Of a stretch of 56,866 bases of DNA, positions 1 through 9,094 are shown in pieces. The notes beneath the pieces were generated by a model. It saw only the letters and a program-made list of their open reading frames with translations. It ran no database searches and had not been told where the DNA came from. Location: assembly GCA_024402595.1 (NCBI GenBank), contig JAKSTL010000006.1, positions 1 to 56,866 on the forward strand, read 5' to 3'. The first letter of the stretch is position 1; every line of letters begins with the position of its first letter. The DNA comes from Treponema sp. Its GTDB lineage: Bacteria; Spirochaetota; Spirochaetia; Treponematales; Treponemataceae. The position numbers and the translations under genes were made by a program.

Positions 1-3
1 TTT

Positions 4-315
4 ATGGCTACACAACACAAAAAAATTGATGAACAGACTTTAGAAAATCTGTTGTATTTGTCCAGACTTTCACCAGAAAGTACTGATATGGCAACTTTGA
101 AAAAACAAGTAGATGATATTGTTGGTTATTTTGATATTCTCTCTAAATACGATAATAGCGAAAATCCTTACGACGCATATCCAAAAACCGAAGCAGACAA
201 ACTTCGTGGCGATACAGTTGTAGAAGGCTTGGAAATGCCAGATGTAAAAAAAGTTTCCAAAGATTTTATGGACGGATATTTCCAGGTTCCTAAAGTTTTG
301 GGAGAAGGCGCATAA
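4..315 (+). CDS. gatC: Asp/Glu-tRNA amidotransferase subunit C
   Basis: 103-residue GatC, the small subunit that wraps around and stabilises GatA in the GatCAB complex, which converts Glu-tRNA(Gln) or Asp-tRNA(Asn) to the amide form in the cytoplasm. The length and the pattern LENLLYLSRLSPE followed by a helical QVDDIVGYFDIL segment are typical of the family. The ATG lies 3 bases into the window, so the ribosome binding site is not visible. gatA follows on the same strand after 222 bases that carry repeat sequence. gatB is not in the window, so it must lie upstream or elsewhere. Confidence 0.92.
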   Translation: MATQHKKIDEQTLENLLYLSRLSPESTDMATLKKQVDDIVGYFDILSKYDNSENPYDAYPKTEADKLRGDTVVEGLEMPDVKKVSKDFMDGYFQVPKVLGEGA

Positions 316-336
316 TATAGCAAATCCGTTAAGAAG

Positions 337-517
337 GGTGGTTTCGACAGGCTCAACTACCGCGGTGCAAACTTTTGGGGGCGTTACGGGGGCACGGCTT
401 TGGGCGGCAATTTTAAGCGTTAGCGCAGTTTGCCTTTGTGGGTGGAAATAAAGAGTCACCCGTTAGAAGGGGTAGGCGCCAAGATTTCTTGGGGCCGAGG
501 GGGAGACTTCCCCCTTC
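337..517 (+). repeat. GC-rich mosaic repeat, copy A, between gatC and gatA
   Basis: A GC-rich island in AT-rich DNA. It opens with a GGTTTCGACAGGCTCAAC-type stretch (337-360) and continues with the mosaic family: block 1 GGGCGTTACGGG at 379-390, a block-2-like GGGGTAGGCG near 470, and the block-3 hairpin with GAGGGGGAG/CTTCCCCC arms at 497-517. The same block order is seen at 28131, 32729, 46786 (inverted) and 54367 (inverted). It separates two genes that are presumably cotranscribed, so it should be present in the mRNA. Confidence 0.7.
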
Positions 518-537
518 ATATAAATAAGGAAAAAAAT

Positions 538-2043
538 ATGTTTTATACAATTGCAGAAACAAGAGAAGCATTAAAAGCAGGAAAAACAACCAGTGTTCAG
601 TTGGTAAAAGATTCTATAGAAACTTTCGAAAAAGACAAATCGGCTGCAATTCCATTGAATGCATTTATTGAAATGTACGAAGATTCTTTGGAAAAAGCGG
701 AACTGGCAGATAAAGAAATTGCACAGGCTCGTTCTGACGGTGCTCAAGCTTTAGATAAACTTTTTGCAGAAAAACCTTTGCTTGGTATTCCATTTGCCAA
801 CAAAGACAATATTTCTTCAAAAGGACATCGTCTTACCTGCGCTTCAAAGATTTTGGAAGGTTATGTTGCACCTTACAATGCAACTGTAATCAATCGATTG
901 GAAGGGGCTGGTGCTATTCCATTAGGTCGCTGTAATCAAGACGAGTTTGCTATGGGTTCTTCTACAGAATATTCCTGCTATGGACCAACTCGTAACCCAA
1001 TTAACCGAGAGTTTGTTTCTGGAGGTTCTTCTGGTGGTTCTGCCGCCGCAGTTTCTGCAAATCAGGCCTTGTTTGGTTTGGGAACAGAAACAGGTGGTTC
1101 TGTACGACTTCCTGCCAGCTATTGTGGTATTTATGGTTTAAAACCAACTTACGGTGTGCTTAGCCGCTGGGGTGTTGTAGCTTATGGTTCTTCTTTGGAT
1201 CAGGTTGGTGTTCTTGGTCATACTCCAGCAGATATTGCAGAACCTTTAAGCCTTATGTGCGGTGTAGATATGTACGACGACACTTCTGCAGATTTACCAG
1301 ATGCAAGTCAGTTAAAAAATCTTACAGCTTTGTCGGACGAAGAGTTCAAAGCTCTTAAAATCGCAATTCCAAAGCAGTTTTTAAAGACCGAAGGTGCAGA
1401 CCCAGATGTAGTTAAGACCTTTGAAGAAACTCGTGCCTGGTTCCAGACAAAAGGTGCTTCGGTAGAAGAAGTTGACCTTCCTATTCTTGATGCTTCTATT
1501 GCCGCTTACTATGTAATTGCTCTTTCAGAAGCCGCTTCTAACCTTAGCCGTTTTGATGGTATTCGTTATGGCCGCCGTGTAGATAATCAAAAAGGATATG
1601 ACGAACTTTATGTAGATACTCGTTCAGAAGGTTTTGGCCCAGAAGTAAAACGACGAATTATTATTGGAAACTATGTTCTTTCTGAGCAGTTCTCTGGAGA
1701 CACTTACAAAAAAGGTATGACCGTTCGTGCTCGTATTCAGAGTGAAGTTGCAGCGGTTTTTGAAAAATACGATTTAATTTTGTGCCCAACTTGTCCAACT
1801 GCCGCTTTTAAATTAGGTTCAAAAGTGGATGATCCTTTGGAAATGTATCTTTCAGATTTGTATACAACATTTGTAAACCTTGCCCGTATTCCTTCAATTA
1901 GTGTGCCTGCTGGAAAAACAAGCAAAGACGGAATGCCAATTGGTATGCAGTTTGCGGGACCAATGTTCAGCGAAACAAAGATTCTTAGAGTTGCACAAAA
2001 CTGGGAAGAAGCTCATCAGGGCTGTGGAGTTCCTGTAAAATAA
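538..2043 (+). CDS. gatA: Asp/Glu-tRNA amidotransferase subunit A
   Basis: 501-residue amidase-signature enzyme that releases ammonia from glutamine for tRNA-dependent amidation. The catalytic Ser-cisSer-Lys set is visible: Lys in PFANKDN (about residue 89), the Gly/Ser-rich FVSGGSSGGSAAAVSA loop (about 160-174) and the nucleophile Ser in TETGGSVRLPA (about 188). The frame is open upstream to 430, but I place the start at 538: AAGGA lies just before it, and the upstream residues come from the repeat and resemble no GatA. It pairs with gatC upstream. Length and motifs are complete. Confidence 0.95.
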   Translation: MFYTIAETREALKAGKTTSVQLVKDSIETFEKDKSAAIPLNAFIEMYEDSLEKAELADKEIAQARSDGAQALDKLFAEKPLLGIPFANKDNISSKGHRLTCASKILEGYVAPYNATVINRLEGAGAIPLGRCNQDEFAMGSSTEYSCYGPTRNPINREFVSGGSSGGSAAAVSANQALFGLGTETGGSVRLPASYCGIYGLKPTYGVLSRWGVVAYGSSLDQVGVLGHTPADIAEPLSLMCGVDMYDDTSADLPDASQLKNLTALSDEEFKALKIAIPKQFLKTEGADPDVVKTFEETRAWFQTKGASVEEVDLPILDASIAAYYVIALSEAASNLSRFDGIRYGRRVDNQKGYDELYVDTRSEGFGPEVKRRIIIGNYVLSEQFSGDTYKKGMTVRARIQSEVAAVFEKYDLILCPTCPTAAFKLGSKVDDPLEMYLSDLYTTFVNLARIPSISVPAGKTSKDGMPIGMQFAGPMFSETKILRVAQNWEEAHQGCGVPVK

Positions 2044-2091
2044 TATCTAAGTTTTTGGTTTGTTTATCAAAAAGAGCAAAAGGAGATTCAG

Positions 2092-2790
2092 ATGAAAAAA
2101 TTTGTAAAAAATGGATTTTTACTAGTTTTATTTGTATTGTTTTCAACTTCTGTTTTTGCAGAAACTGTTCAACTTAAAATTACAACTTCTACTGGAGCAA
2201 TCGTTTATCAGGATGTAGAAAAAGAAACAACCTTCTGGGGTGCTATGAACGGAGATTCTGTAAATTACAAGTTTGCCAGCGTTTCTGGTTTAGAGCAGCT
2301 TCCAAATCTTGAAATTATTGAGTTTCAGAATATAGATACTGTTGAAGATTTTTCTTTTCTTAGTTCTGCAAAAAATCTTAAAGAACTTTATATGACAAAC
2401 TGTTCTGTAAACTCTTTAAAATTTATCGAAAAACTTGGAAAGCTTAAAATGCTGGATTTGAATGTTCTTTTTCAAACATCAGCAAGCGAAGCAGTAGAAC
2501 TTACACGAATTGATTTAGGAAAACTTCATAGTCTACAGGAATTGCGTTTCTCTGCTATAGTAGTAGATTCAAACAAAAATGCAATCTGTAAACTTACCGA
2601 AGTTCCAAAGTTTAAAAATGTAAAAAGTGTTCCTCTTTTGGACATTTCTAACAATGATATAAAGGCATTTTCTGATGAAGATGTAAAATTACTTAACCAA
2701 TATTCGGAAGTATTTATAAAATATAATCCAGTTTCCACAAACGCAGCAGAATTGGTAAAACTTAAGAAGATTTATTATACTGCGGAATAA
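2092..2790 (+). CDS. Exported leucine-rich-repeat protein
   Basis: 232 residues with a clear signal peptide (KK, then a hydrophobic core, cleavage near VFA-ET, about residues 1-23). Residues about 65-200 contain internalin-like leucine-rich repeats with spaced L..L.L/F..N patterns such as LPNLEIIEFQNI and LKELYMTNCSVNSLKFI. The fold suggests protein-protein contact in the periplasm or at the surface, but the partner cannot be named. AAGGAG lies 7 bases before the ATG. It sits between gatA and the S1-domain gene on the same strand. There is no lipobox cysteine, so it is probably soluble. Confidence 0.75.
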   Translation: MKKFVKNGFLLVLFVLFSTSVFAETVQLKITTSTGAIVYQDVEKETTFWGAMNGDSVNYKFASVSGLEQLPNLEIIEFQNIDTVEDFSFLSSAKNLKELYMTNCSVNSLKFIEKLGKLKMLDLNVLFQTSASEAVELTRIDLGKLHSLQELRFSAIVVDSNKNAICKLTEVPKFKNVKSVPLLDISNNDIKAFSDEDVKLLNQYSEVFIKYNPVSTNAAELVKLKKIYYTAE

Positions 2791-2811
2791 AATTATTATT
2801 AGAGGAAAAAA

Positions 2812-3915
2812 ATGCAGACTAGATTTGAAATTGGCGAAGCTGTAGAACTTGAAATTGTTCAGATTTCTGATTCAACTATTTTTCTTGATTTGAATGCAAA
2901 GTCGGAAGGTGTTCTTGATAAAGATGAACTTGCAGATGAAAATGGAAATGTTTCTGTAAAAGAAGGCGAAAAAATAAAGGTATTTTTTACTGGCGAAAGT
3001 CATGGAGAAATGCGCTTTACTACAAAAATTGCTGGGGAAAATGCTGATGCAGAAATGTTGGAAAATGCATGGAAAAGCGGAATCCCTGTGGACGGTCATG
3101 TAGAAAAAGAAATTAAAGGCGGATTTGAAATTAAAATTGGTTCAACTCGTGCATTCTGTCCATATTCGCAGATGGGTTTTAAAAATCGTGAAGAGCCTGC
3201 TGCTTATGTAGGCCGACACATGACATTTATTATTACAGAATACAAAAATGATGGAAAAGATGTGCTGGTTTCTAACCGTCAGATTGGCGAAAAAGAACAT
3301 GCTAACAAATTGATGAAGCTGGCAGAAGAAATAAAAGAAGGCCAGATTGTAGAAGGTACTGTAGAATCAATTCAGAGCTTTGGTGCTTTTATTGATGTAA
3401 ATGGTTTCCGAGCTTTACTTCCAATTTCCGAACTGGCTTTAGACCGTGTTACAGATGTTTCTTCTGTAGTTCAGGAAGGTCAGAAACTTACATTAAAGGT
3501 AATTAAAACAGACTGGAAAACAGAAAGAGTTTCTTTAAGTCTTAAAGCATTAATTAAAGACCCTTGGGAATCTGTTGCAGAAAAATATCCTGTAGGAACA
3601 AAACTTGAAGCTCCAATTAGTCGAGTTGCAGATTTTGGACTTTTTGTTAAGCTGGAAAATGGCGTTGATGGACTTTTGCATATCAGTGAACTGGAAGATG
3701 TAAAAGCAAGCACAAATCTTAAAAAGGTTTATTCTGTTGGTCAGACAATGTCCGTTGTTATAGAAAAAGTTGATGCAGAACAGAAACGAATCTCTTTAAA
3801 ATCAGCTTCTTCTGTTGAACAGGATACAACTGCCGAAAAATATCTTTCTTCTCAAAAAGAAGATGATGGTGAAACCTATAATCCTTTTGCCGCATTCCTT
3901 AAAAAAAATAAATAA
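2812..3915 (+). CDS. S1 RNA-binding domain protein (ribosomal S1-like)
   Basis: 367 residues made of successive S1 beta-barrels: a divergent one at about 1-65, one at about 85-160, and two canonical ones at about 180-250 (GQIVEGTVESIQSFGAFIDV) and 265-335 (DFGLFVKLENGVDGLLHIS). Such proteins bind single-stranded RNA and commonly help recruit mRNA to ribosomes. It is shorter than the usual six-domain ribosomal S1, so it may be a truncated S1 or an accessory S1-family factor. AGAGG precedes the ATG. The PilZ gene starts 8 bases after its stop, suggesting cotranscription. If it is the only S1, that would be relevant to the many leaders without SD sites seen here. Confidence 0.85.
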   Translation: MQTRFEIGEAVELEIVQISDSTIFLDLNAKSEGVLDKDELADENGNVSVKEGEKIKVFFTGESHGEMRFTTKIAGENADAEMLENAWKSGIPVDGHVEKEIKGGFEIKIGSTRAFCPYSQMGFKNREEPAAYVGRHMTFIITEYKNDGKDVLVSNRQIGEKEHANKLMKLAEEIKEGQIVEGTVESIQSFGAFIDVNGFRALLPISELALDRVTDVSSVVQEGQKLTLKVIKTDWKTERVSLSLKALIKDPWESVAEKYPVGTKLEAPISRVADFGLFVKLENGVDGLLHISELEDVKASTNLKKVYSVGQTMSVVIEKVDAEQKRISLKSASSVEQDTTAEKYLSSQKEDDGETYNPFAAFLKKNK

Positions 3916-3923
3916 AGGTTTTT

Positions 3924-4313
3924 ATGGCAAAAAAAATAACTGAACAAACCGCCGAAGAAAGCGTAAATAACAGGCAAAGTACAAGGTTTTCCGAAATGGG
4001 CAAAGTAATTGCAACAGAACTTTGTTCTTTGGCTGGTATTTTAGATAACATTAGTTTGGAAGGTTGTAAGGTTCATTTTCCAATTCCTGTAGTTGCAGAT
4101 TTGGACAGCGAATATATGTTGAAAATTACTTTATCTCGTAATTTTGATGAACCGCCTTTGCAGCTTCTTTGTAAACCAATGTGGGTAAGCGAAGAAAACG
4201 GCACAACCCAGATAGGCTTTAGTTTTTTGTTTTCACCTGATGTTGCTAGGTTGCGAGACTTTATTTACTTTCTGGAACAGGATAATGATGATTCTATTCC
4301 AGGCATAATCTAA
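3924..4313 (+). CDS. PilZ-domain protein (probable c-di-GMP receptor)
   Basis: 129 residues. The PilZ signature is visible: an N-terminal RQSTRF (RxxxR-like) and then NISLEGCKVHF, matching the [DN]xSxxG motif, followed by beta-barrel strands. PilZ domains bind cyclic di-GMP and regulate motility, adhesion or export. It is a stand-alone domain with no fused effector. It lies 8 bases after the S1-domain gene. A c-di-GMP synthase candidate is present at 20107-22005, but nothing here links the two directly. Confidence 0.75.
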   Translation: MAKKITEQTAEESVNNRQSTRFSEMGKVIATELCSLAGILDNISLEGCKVHFPIPVVADLDSEYMLKITLSRNFDEPPLQLLCKPMWVSEENGTTQIGFSFLFSPDVARLRDFIYFLEQDNDDSIPGII

Positions 4314-4333
4314 TTGAAATCATTTTAAATAAT

Positions 4334-5314
4334 ATGGCAGCAAATATTCAAAATCTTTCTGGAATTGCTATGTTACCTTTTCCAGAACAAACAGAACTTT
4401 TAATTTCAGAGTTAAAAAATCGTTTTAGTTTTGATGAACAACCAAAAAATCGCTATGGAGATTTGCTTTATTTTAAAGACAAAAAAGCGTTTCTAGAAAA
4501 ATCCAGTGGAAAAACTCCTTATTGGGCGAGAACAGTAATGATGAATCCTTTTTTGCTACATTTCGATTCTATTGGAGAAGCCGCAAATTATTTAAAAGGA
4601 TTACAGCGAAATTGGGCTCCTTATCAGTATAATTGTTTTCGTCGGGCTCAGCTAATTCAAGACAAATTACCTTATATCAATTTAAAAGAGCGTAAGTTTC
4701 CTGTAAACATTCCTGCCAGTGCCATAGGACTTTATACACTTATTGATGAACACACATTAATAGCTTCTGCAGAAACCACTTCTTTTTTGCCAGCGGGAAC
4801 TCTTAAGTTTGTGGAAGACCATGAAAATCCACCAAGCAGAGCATATTTGAAAGTGCAGGAAAGTCTTACAATGGATTGCCTGTTTAATGGTGTGGAATTG
4901 CCTCATTCTGGTCAAAAATGTTTTGAGGCGGGAGCTTGTCCTGGAGGCTGGACTTGGGTTTTAGTTCAGTTGGGAGCAGAAGTTTATGCAGTGGATAGAG
5001 CTGAACTTGCACCAGAATTGATGAAAAATCCTTTGGTAAAGTTTCAGGCCCACGATGCTTTTACATTAAAACCAGAAGAAATTGGACCTGTAGATTGGGT
5101 GTTTAGCGATGTAATTTGTTATCCAGAGCGTTTGTTAAAATGGATAAAGGACTGGTTAGATTCTGGAATGACTTGCAATATGATTTGTACAATTAAAATG
5201 CAGGGCGAAATTGACTGGCCTCTTATAAGCGAGTTTGAAGCTATTCCTGGCAGTAAAATAGTGCATTTAAATTATAACAAACATGAACTCACTTGGATTT
5301 GGAGAAAAATATGA
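4334..5314 (+). CDS. RlmM/FtsJ-like rRNA 2'-O-methyltransferase
   Basis: 326 residues. The C-terminal half is an FtsJ-type Rossmann methyltransferase with the SAM loop FEAGACPGGWTWVLVQLG (about 197-214), an acidic AVDRAEL and FSDVICYPERLL; the Lys/Asp/Lys/Glu catalytic set is plausible (IKMQGEIDW, KHELTWIWR). The closest known type is RlmM, which methylates the ribose of C2498 of 23S rRNA; the N-terminal region would bind RNA. There is no SD before the ATG. The gene overlaps the next (xth) by 4 bases, ATGA, so translation is probably coupled. The exact target nucleotide is not proven. Confidence 0.75.
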   Translation: MAANIQNLSGIAMLPFPEQTELLISELKNRFSFDEQPKNRYGDLLYFKDKKAFLEKSSGKTPYWARTVMMNPFLLHFDSIGEAANYLKGLQRNWAPYQYNCFRRAQLIQDKLPYINLKERKFPVNIPASAIGLYTLIDEHTLIASAETTSFLPAGTLKFVEDHENPPSRAYLKVQESLTMDCLFNGVELPHSGQKCFEAGACPGGWTWVLVQLGAEVYAVDRAELAPELMKNPLVKFQAHDAFTLKPEEIGPVDWVFSDVICYPERLLKWIKDWLDSGMTCNMICTIKMQGEIDWPLISEFEAIPGSKIVHLNYNKHELTWIWRKI

Positions 5315-6117
5315 AAATTATTTCCTGGAATGTAAATGGTATTCGGGCAGTTGAAAAAAAAGGTTTTGTAAATTGGTTATTAAGCACACAGGCCGATGTG
5401 GTTTGCATTCAGGAAACAAAAGCAAATCCTTCTCAGTTGTCTCCGGAACTTTTATCACCAACAGATTCTTCTACAGGTGTTAGTTATAAATCATATTTTA
5501 ATAGCAGTGTTGTAAAAGCCGGATATTCTGGAACAGCAATTTATTGTAAACAAGAACCAGATTCAGTAGAAAATCTTGGAGATGCCACCTTTGATGATGA
5601 AGGTCGAGTGACAATTGTAAAAATTGGTACAACGGCAATTATTTCTGCATATTTTCCAAACAGTCAGGATGATGTAGATGAAAATGGAAAGCCAAATCAT
5701 CCAAGGCTGGAGTATAAATTGGCGTTTAACAAGGCAATTCATAAAAAATGCGATGAACTGGTGGCGTCAGGTTTTAATATTGTGCTTTGTGGCGATTATA
5801 ATGTTGCTCATAAACCTATTGATTTGGCAAATCCAAAAACTAATGAAAAACATGCTGGATATTTGCAGGAAGAACGAGATTGGATGGATAGTTTCCTTAA
5901 TTCTGGCTATGTAGATTCATTCAGACATTTTTGTCAGGAGCCTGGACAGTATACCTGGTGGAGCTACCGTTTTCATGCACGAGAAAAAAATGTGGGGTGG
6001 CGTTTGGACTACCAGTGTGTGAATCCTGCCTTTGTAGAAAAATTAAAATCGGCAACCATACTAAAGGATGTAATGGGGTCAGACCATTGCCCTGTAGAAA
6101 TTGAGGTTGCGGAATAA
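5311..6117 (+). CDS. xth: Exodeoxyribonuclease III / AP endonuclease
   Basis: 268-residue member of the ExoIII/APE family that cleaves DNA at abasic sites and degrades 3' ends. Motifs in order: MKIISWNVNGIRA (metal Asn), VCIQETKAN (metal Glu), YFPNSQ, CGDYNVAHKPIDLANP (Asp/Asn pair), WWSYR and GSDHCPVEIE (catalytic Asp-His). I start it at 5311, where ATG overlaps the previous stop; a start at 5293 would add six residues of the upstream gene. It converges with the RSH gene, 19 bases apart. Confidence 0.93.
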   Translation: MKIISWNVNGIRAVEKKGFVNWLLSTQADVVCIQETKANPSQLSPELLSPTDSSTGVSYKSYFNSSVVKAGYSGTAIYCKQEPDSVENLGDATFDDEGRVTIVKIGTTAIISAYFPNSQDDVDENGKPNHPRLEYKLAFNKAIHKKCDELVASGFNIVLCGDYNVAHKPIDLANPKTNEKHAGYLQEERDWMDSFLNSGYVDSFRHFCQEPGQYTWWSYRFHAREKNVGWRLDYQCVNPAFVEKLKSATILKDVMGSDHCPVEIEVAE

Positions 6118-6136
6118 ATTAAGTAATCTGTTAAAC

Positions 6137-8002
6137 TTATTTTTCGTCGGAATCATCCCATTGAACTTCTATGGTTTTTCGTTCTTTGTCTGGAATGCGA
6201 TGGTAGATTAAACAATCTGCGCGATGAACGGTAATTCCCTTTGAACGAGTAACATATCCAACAATAAGATTAGGGTAGTGTGGATGACAGCATTGAGCAA
6301 ATCCATAAAGAACATTTCGTTCTCCTTGAACTAAAACATTCTTCATAATTGGGCTATGAACCACATCCGACTGTTCTTTTCTCTTTGGTCGCTTTCGTTT
6401 TAGCAGCAGATTTTGAGGTATACCAATTTTTTTATCAGTTCCTGCTGTAACAACACCAGCCTCTTCTGCTTTATCGGCACTAAGTCGCTCGCTAAAGGTT
6501 GGATCATTGGTCATAAGCCAAGAATGAATCTTTTGGTGAGCCTTAGAGGTTTTTACCAGTTTAAGCTGACTTTCGGTTGGATGCGCTTGAGGGTTTGTAA
6601 TAATTTCAATAATTTGTGTGTTCTGCAACTCTTTTGAAAGCGGAATAATTTTTCCATCAGCCTTTGCCGCTACAATTTTTTCACCAATTGCCGAATGAAT
6701 TGAGTAAGCAAAATCTATTGGTGTTGCTCCAGCGGGCAGTTTTCGGACATCACCTTTTGGCGTAAAAACATAAATCTCGTCGCCCAAAAGTTCATTTTTT
6801 AGATGAGAAAAGGATTCATCATCCATAAATGGTTTTCCACCTGGGCTATTACCTTCTTTTGCAACGGTTTCTTTTAATTTTTGCAGCTTGTTAAAAATCT
6901 CCAGCTTGTCGGCTTCTACCAAATCGTGGTTTGTTCCCTTTTTGTAAAGCCAGTGAGAAGCAATACCGTGTTCAGCCATGTTATGCATTTCATAAGTTCT
7001 AATCTGAATCTCAAGAGGTTTTCCTTCGCACATAACTGTTGTATGCAGAGACTGATAACCGTTAGCTTTTGGAACAGCAATGTAATCTTTAAAACGACCG
7101 TCCAAAGGTGTCCAAAGGCTGTGAACAATTCCAATTAATGTGTAGCACTGAGTATTGTTTTCGCATAAAATCCGCAAGGCAAGCAAATCGTAAAGTTCCG
7201 ATGCAGATTTATTTCGTTTTCGCATTTTTTGGTAAATTGAATAAAAGTGTTTTGCACGACTGGTGATGGTAACTTCAATTCCATGCTTGTAGGCCGCAGA
7301 TTTAATTTTATTTACAGCACTTTCCAAATAGGCAGCTCGTTCAGCTTTGGATTGAGCAACAATTTTTTCAATTTGCAAATATGCATCGGGATTTTTGTAG
7401 CGCAAACTTAAATCTTCAAACTCGTTTTTTTCGGTTTGCATACCAAGTCGGTCAGCTAAAGGTGCCCAAATATCGATGATTTCTTCTGCCAAAAGGCGTT
7501 GTGTTTCTTTTTGCAAACTTTTAATGTGACGAATGCGGTCAAGACGGTCGGCAATTTTTATAAGAATAATACGCACATCATCTACCATTGCAAAAAGCAT
7601 TTTTCGAATAGAGTCGGCTTGAAGTAATGTTTTAGAATTGATAGGTAAATCCATGATTCGGTTTACGCCAGCAATAATTTTTTCGATTTGAGGACCAAAA
7701 TCTCTTGTAATATCGTTTGCCGTAACACCAAAATCTTTTATACTATGCAAAATGCCCGCCACAATAGATTCCGCGTCCAGTTTACTTTGGGCTAAAATAT
7801 TTGCAATGCGTAAAGGGTGAAGATAATACGGGCTGCCACAATCTCTTTTTTCGTCTCCACATTTTTCCAAAAGATAATTCCATGCACGCAAAATCTGTTC
7901 CCTATCCTGCTCAGACAAGTAGGAATATTTGTTGAAAAACTCTTGAATCAAAGCCTGTGGATTATTGATGTCCGCTTTAAAAATGTTTTCTTCTTCACTC
8001 AT
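6137..8002 (-). CDS. RelA/SpoT-family (p)ppGpp synthetase with damaged HD hydrolase motif
   Basis: 621-residue RSH protein. The N-terminal HD domain is recognisable (YLHPLRIANIL, IKIADRL), but the essential His-Asp pair reads His-Ser (ILHSIKDF, about 84-91) and the following Glu-Asp is lost, so ppGpp hydrolysis is probably absent. The synthetase domain is intact: RAKHFYSIYQKM, GRFKDYIAVPKANGYQSLHT and EIQIRT. A TGS domain follows (EIYVFTPKGDVRKLPAGATP), then a Cys/His segment (FAQCCHPHYPNLIVGY). The protein ends there, with no room for the usual C-terminal ACT domain. The RFKD loop is the type usual in bifunctional enzymes, so this is an odd hybrid. No SD; TAACTT lies 7 bases before the ATG. 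Confidence 0.9.
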   Translation of the reverse strand: MSEEENIFKADINNPQALIQEFFNKYSYLSEQDREQILRAWNYLLEKCGDEKRDCGSPYYLHPLRIANILAQSKLDAESIVAGILHSIKDFGVTANDITRDFGPQIEKIIAGVNRIMDLPINSKTLLQADSIRKMLFAMVDDVRIILIKIADRLDRIRHIKSLQKETQRLLAEEIIDIWAPLADRLGMQTEKNEFEDLSLRYKNPDAYLQIEKIVAQSKAERAAYLESAVNKIKSAAYKHGIEVTITSRAKHFYSIYQKMRKRNKSASELYDLLALRILCENNTQCYTLIGIVHSLWTPLDGRFKDYIAVPKANGYQSLHTTVMCEGKPLEIQIRTYEMHNMAEHGIASHWLYKKGTNHDLVEADKLEIFNKLQKLKETVAKEGNSPGGKPFMDDESFSHLKNELLGDEIYVFTPKGDVRKLPAGATPIDFAYSIHSAIGEKIVAAKADGKIIPLSKELQNTQIIEIITNPQAHPTESQLKLVKTSKAHQKIHSWLMTNDPTFSERLSADKAEEAGVVTAGTDKKIGIPQNLLLKRKRPKRKEQSDVVHSPIMKNVLVQGERNVLYGFAQCCHPHYPNLIVGYVTRSKGITVHRADCLIYHRIPDKERKTIEVQWDDSDEK

Positions 8003-8195
8003 ACCTATAAGTTAGCAAAGATTTTCAAAAGGGAAAAGAGAAAAGAAGTTTTTTTACGAATATAGCCTTCAAAAGTGGTCCGAAATATAAGTTTTTTGAC
8101 AAATTTATGTTAAGACGGAAAGACGAAAACCGTTCAATATCATTCCTCTGAGAATAAAAAAGTTTTATTTGACCAAAATTATGATGGAGAATCTT

Positions 8196-9011
8196 ATGAA
8201 CGAAAATGAATTAACACTAGAAGAAAAATGGGAACAGGCTGGAATTTCAAATAATTTTATTTTTTACAAAATCATGCGAAATAACAAAAATATTTGTAAA
8301 AGGCTTCTGGAAATACTTTTATCGATGGAAATTGATTATATTGAAATGCAACAGGAAGAAGAAATTAATATTGATTTTGAATCTAAAGGTGTTCGCTTAG
8401 ATGTTTACGCAAAGAATCAGAAGAATGCATTCAATATTGAAATGCAAGCCATAAATACTAAAGAACTTCCCAAGCGGGCTAGATATTATCAAGGTGTAAT
8501 GGATGTTGATTTACTTAAATCAGGTCAGCATTATGAAAGTTTAAGAAGTTCTTATATAATTTTTATTTGTCTAGATGATATTTTCAATTGCGGATTACCA
8601 GTATATACTTTTGAAAATCTCTGTAAGGAAAATAATTCTCTTCCTTTAGGTGATAGAGCTTACAAATACTTTTTTATCGCAAAAAACTGTGATAAAATCA
8701 ACGACGATGAGCAAAGGGCTTTTTTGAAATTAGTTGCTTCAAATAAGGTCACCAGCAATTTTTCAAAAGAATTGGAATCTCTTGTAAAAGCAGCAAAACA
8801 CAATGTTCAATGGAGGAAACAATACATGGATTTAGAGCGAGAAAAACTGTATGCTCGGGATGAAGGAATTGCAATTGGTGAAGAAAGAAAATCCATTGAA
8901 GACGCCGTTTTGTTGGTAAAAAAATACAAGATTTCTCCAGAACAAGCAGCAAAAGATTTGGAAGCCCCATTGGAAAAAGTTTTAGAAAAACTTAAAGATA
9001 ATTCAAATTAA
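8196..9011 (+). CDS. Rpn-family recombination-promoting nuclease / PD-(D/E)XK transposase-like protein
   Basis: About 271 residues. The core VRLDVYAKNQKNAFNIEMQ gives the D...ExQ active site of the Rpn/PDDEXK nuclease family, whose members nick or cut DNA and promote recA-independent recombination. ELPKRARYYQ follows, as is usual after the core. The C-terminal part is helical and charged and ends in AAKDLEAPLEKVLEKLK. I choose 8196 because GGAG lies 7 bases upstream; in-frame ATGs at 8169, 8181 and 8184 lack an SD. Such genes are often multi-copy and mobile-like, but I see no terminal repeats around this one. It converges with the histidine kinase gene. Confidence 0.8.
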   Translation: MNENELTLEEKWEQAGISNNFIFYKIMRNNKNICKRLLEILLSMEIDYIEMQQEEEINIDFESKGVRLDVYAKNQKNAFNIEMQAINTKELPKRARYYQGVMDVDLLKSGQHYESLRSSYIIFICLDDIFNCGLPVYTFENLCKENNSLPLGDRAYKYFFIAKNCDKINDDEQRAFLKLVASNKVTSNFSKELESLVKAAKHNVQWRKQYMDLEREKLYARDEGIAIGEERKSIEDAVLLVKKYKISPEQAAKDLEAPLEKVLEKLKDNSN

Positions 9012-9094
9012 ATCTTAAAATATTCAGTTTTTTTGTCATCACGATTTTGCTTTGATTTTCAATTTTCAAAGATTGCCATTTTTGTAAATTACAA

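Noticed and set aside
430..537. 36-residue N-terminal extension of GatA
   Set aside because: Encoded by the GC-rich repeat, absent from known GatA proteins; a good SD lies before 538.
1..2043. Loss of gatB from the gat operon as a finding
   Set aside because: The window begins at gatC, so gatB may lie just upstream; absence cannot be judged.
8096..8124. Promoter TTGACA upstream of the Rpn gene
   Set aside because: Good -35, but AAAGAC at the -10 position is not a usable box.
8169..8195. Earlier ATGs for the Rpn-family gene
   Set aside because: No ribosome binding site, whereas GGAG lies 7 bases before 8196.
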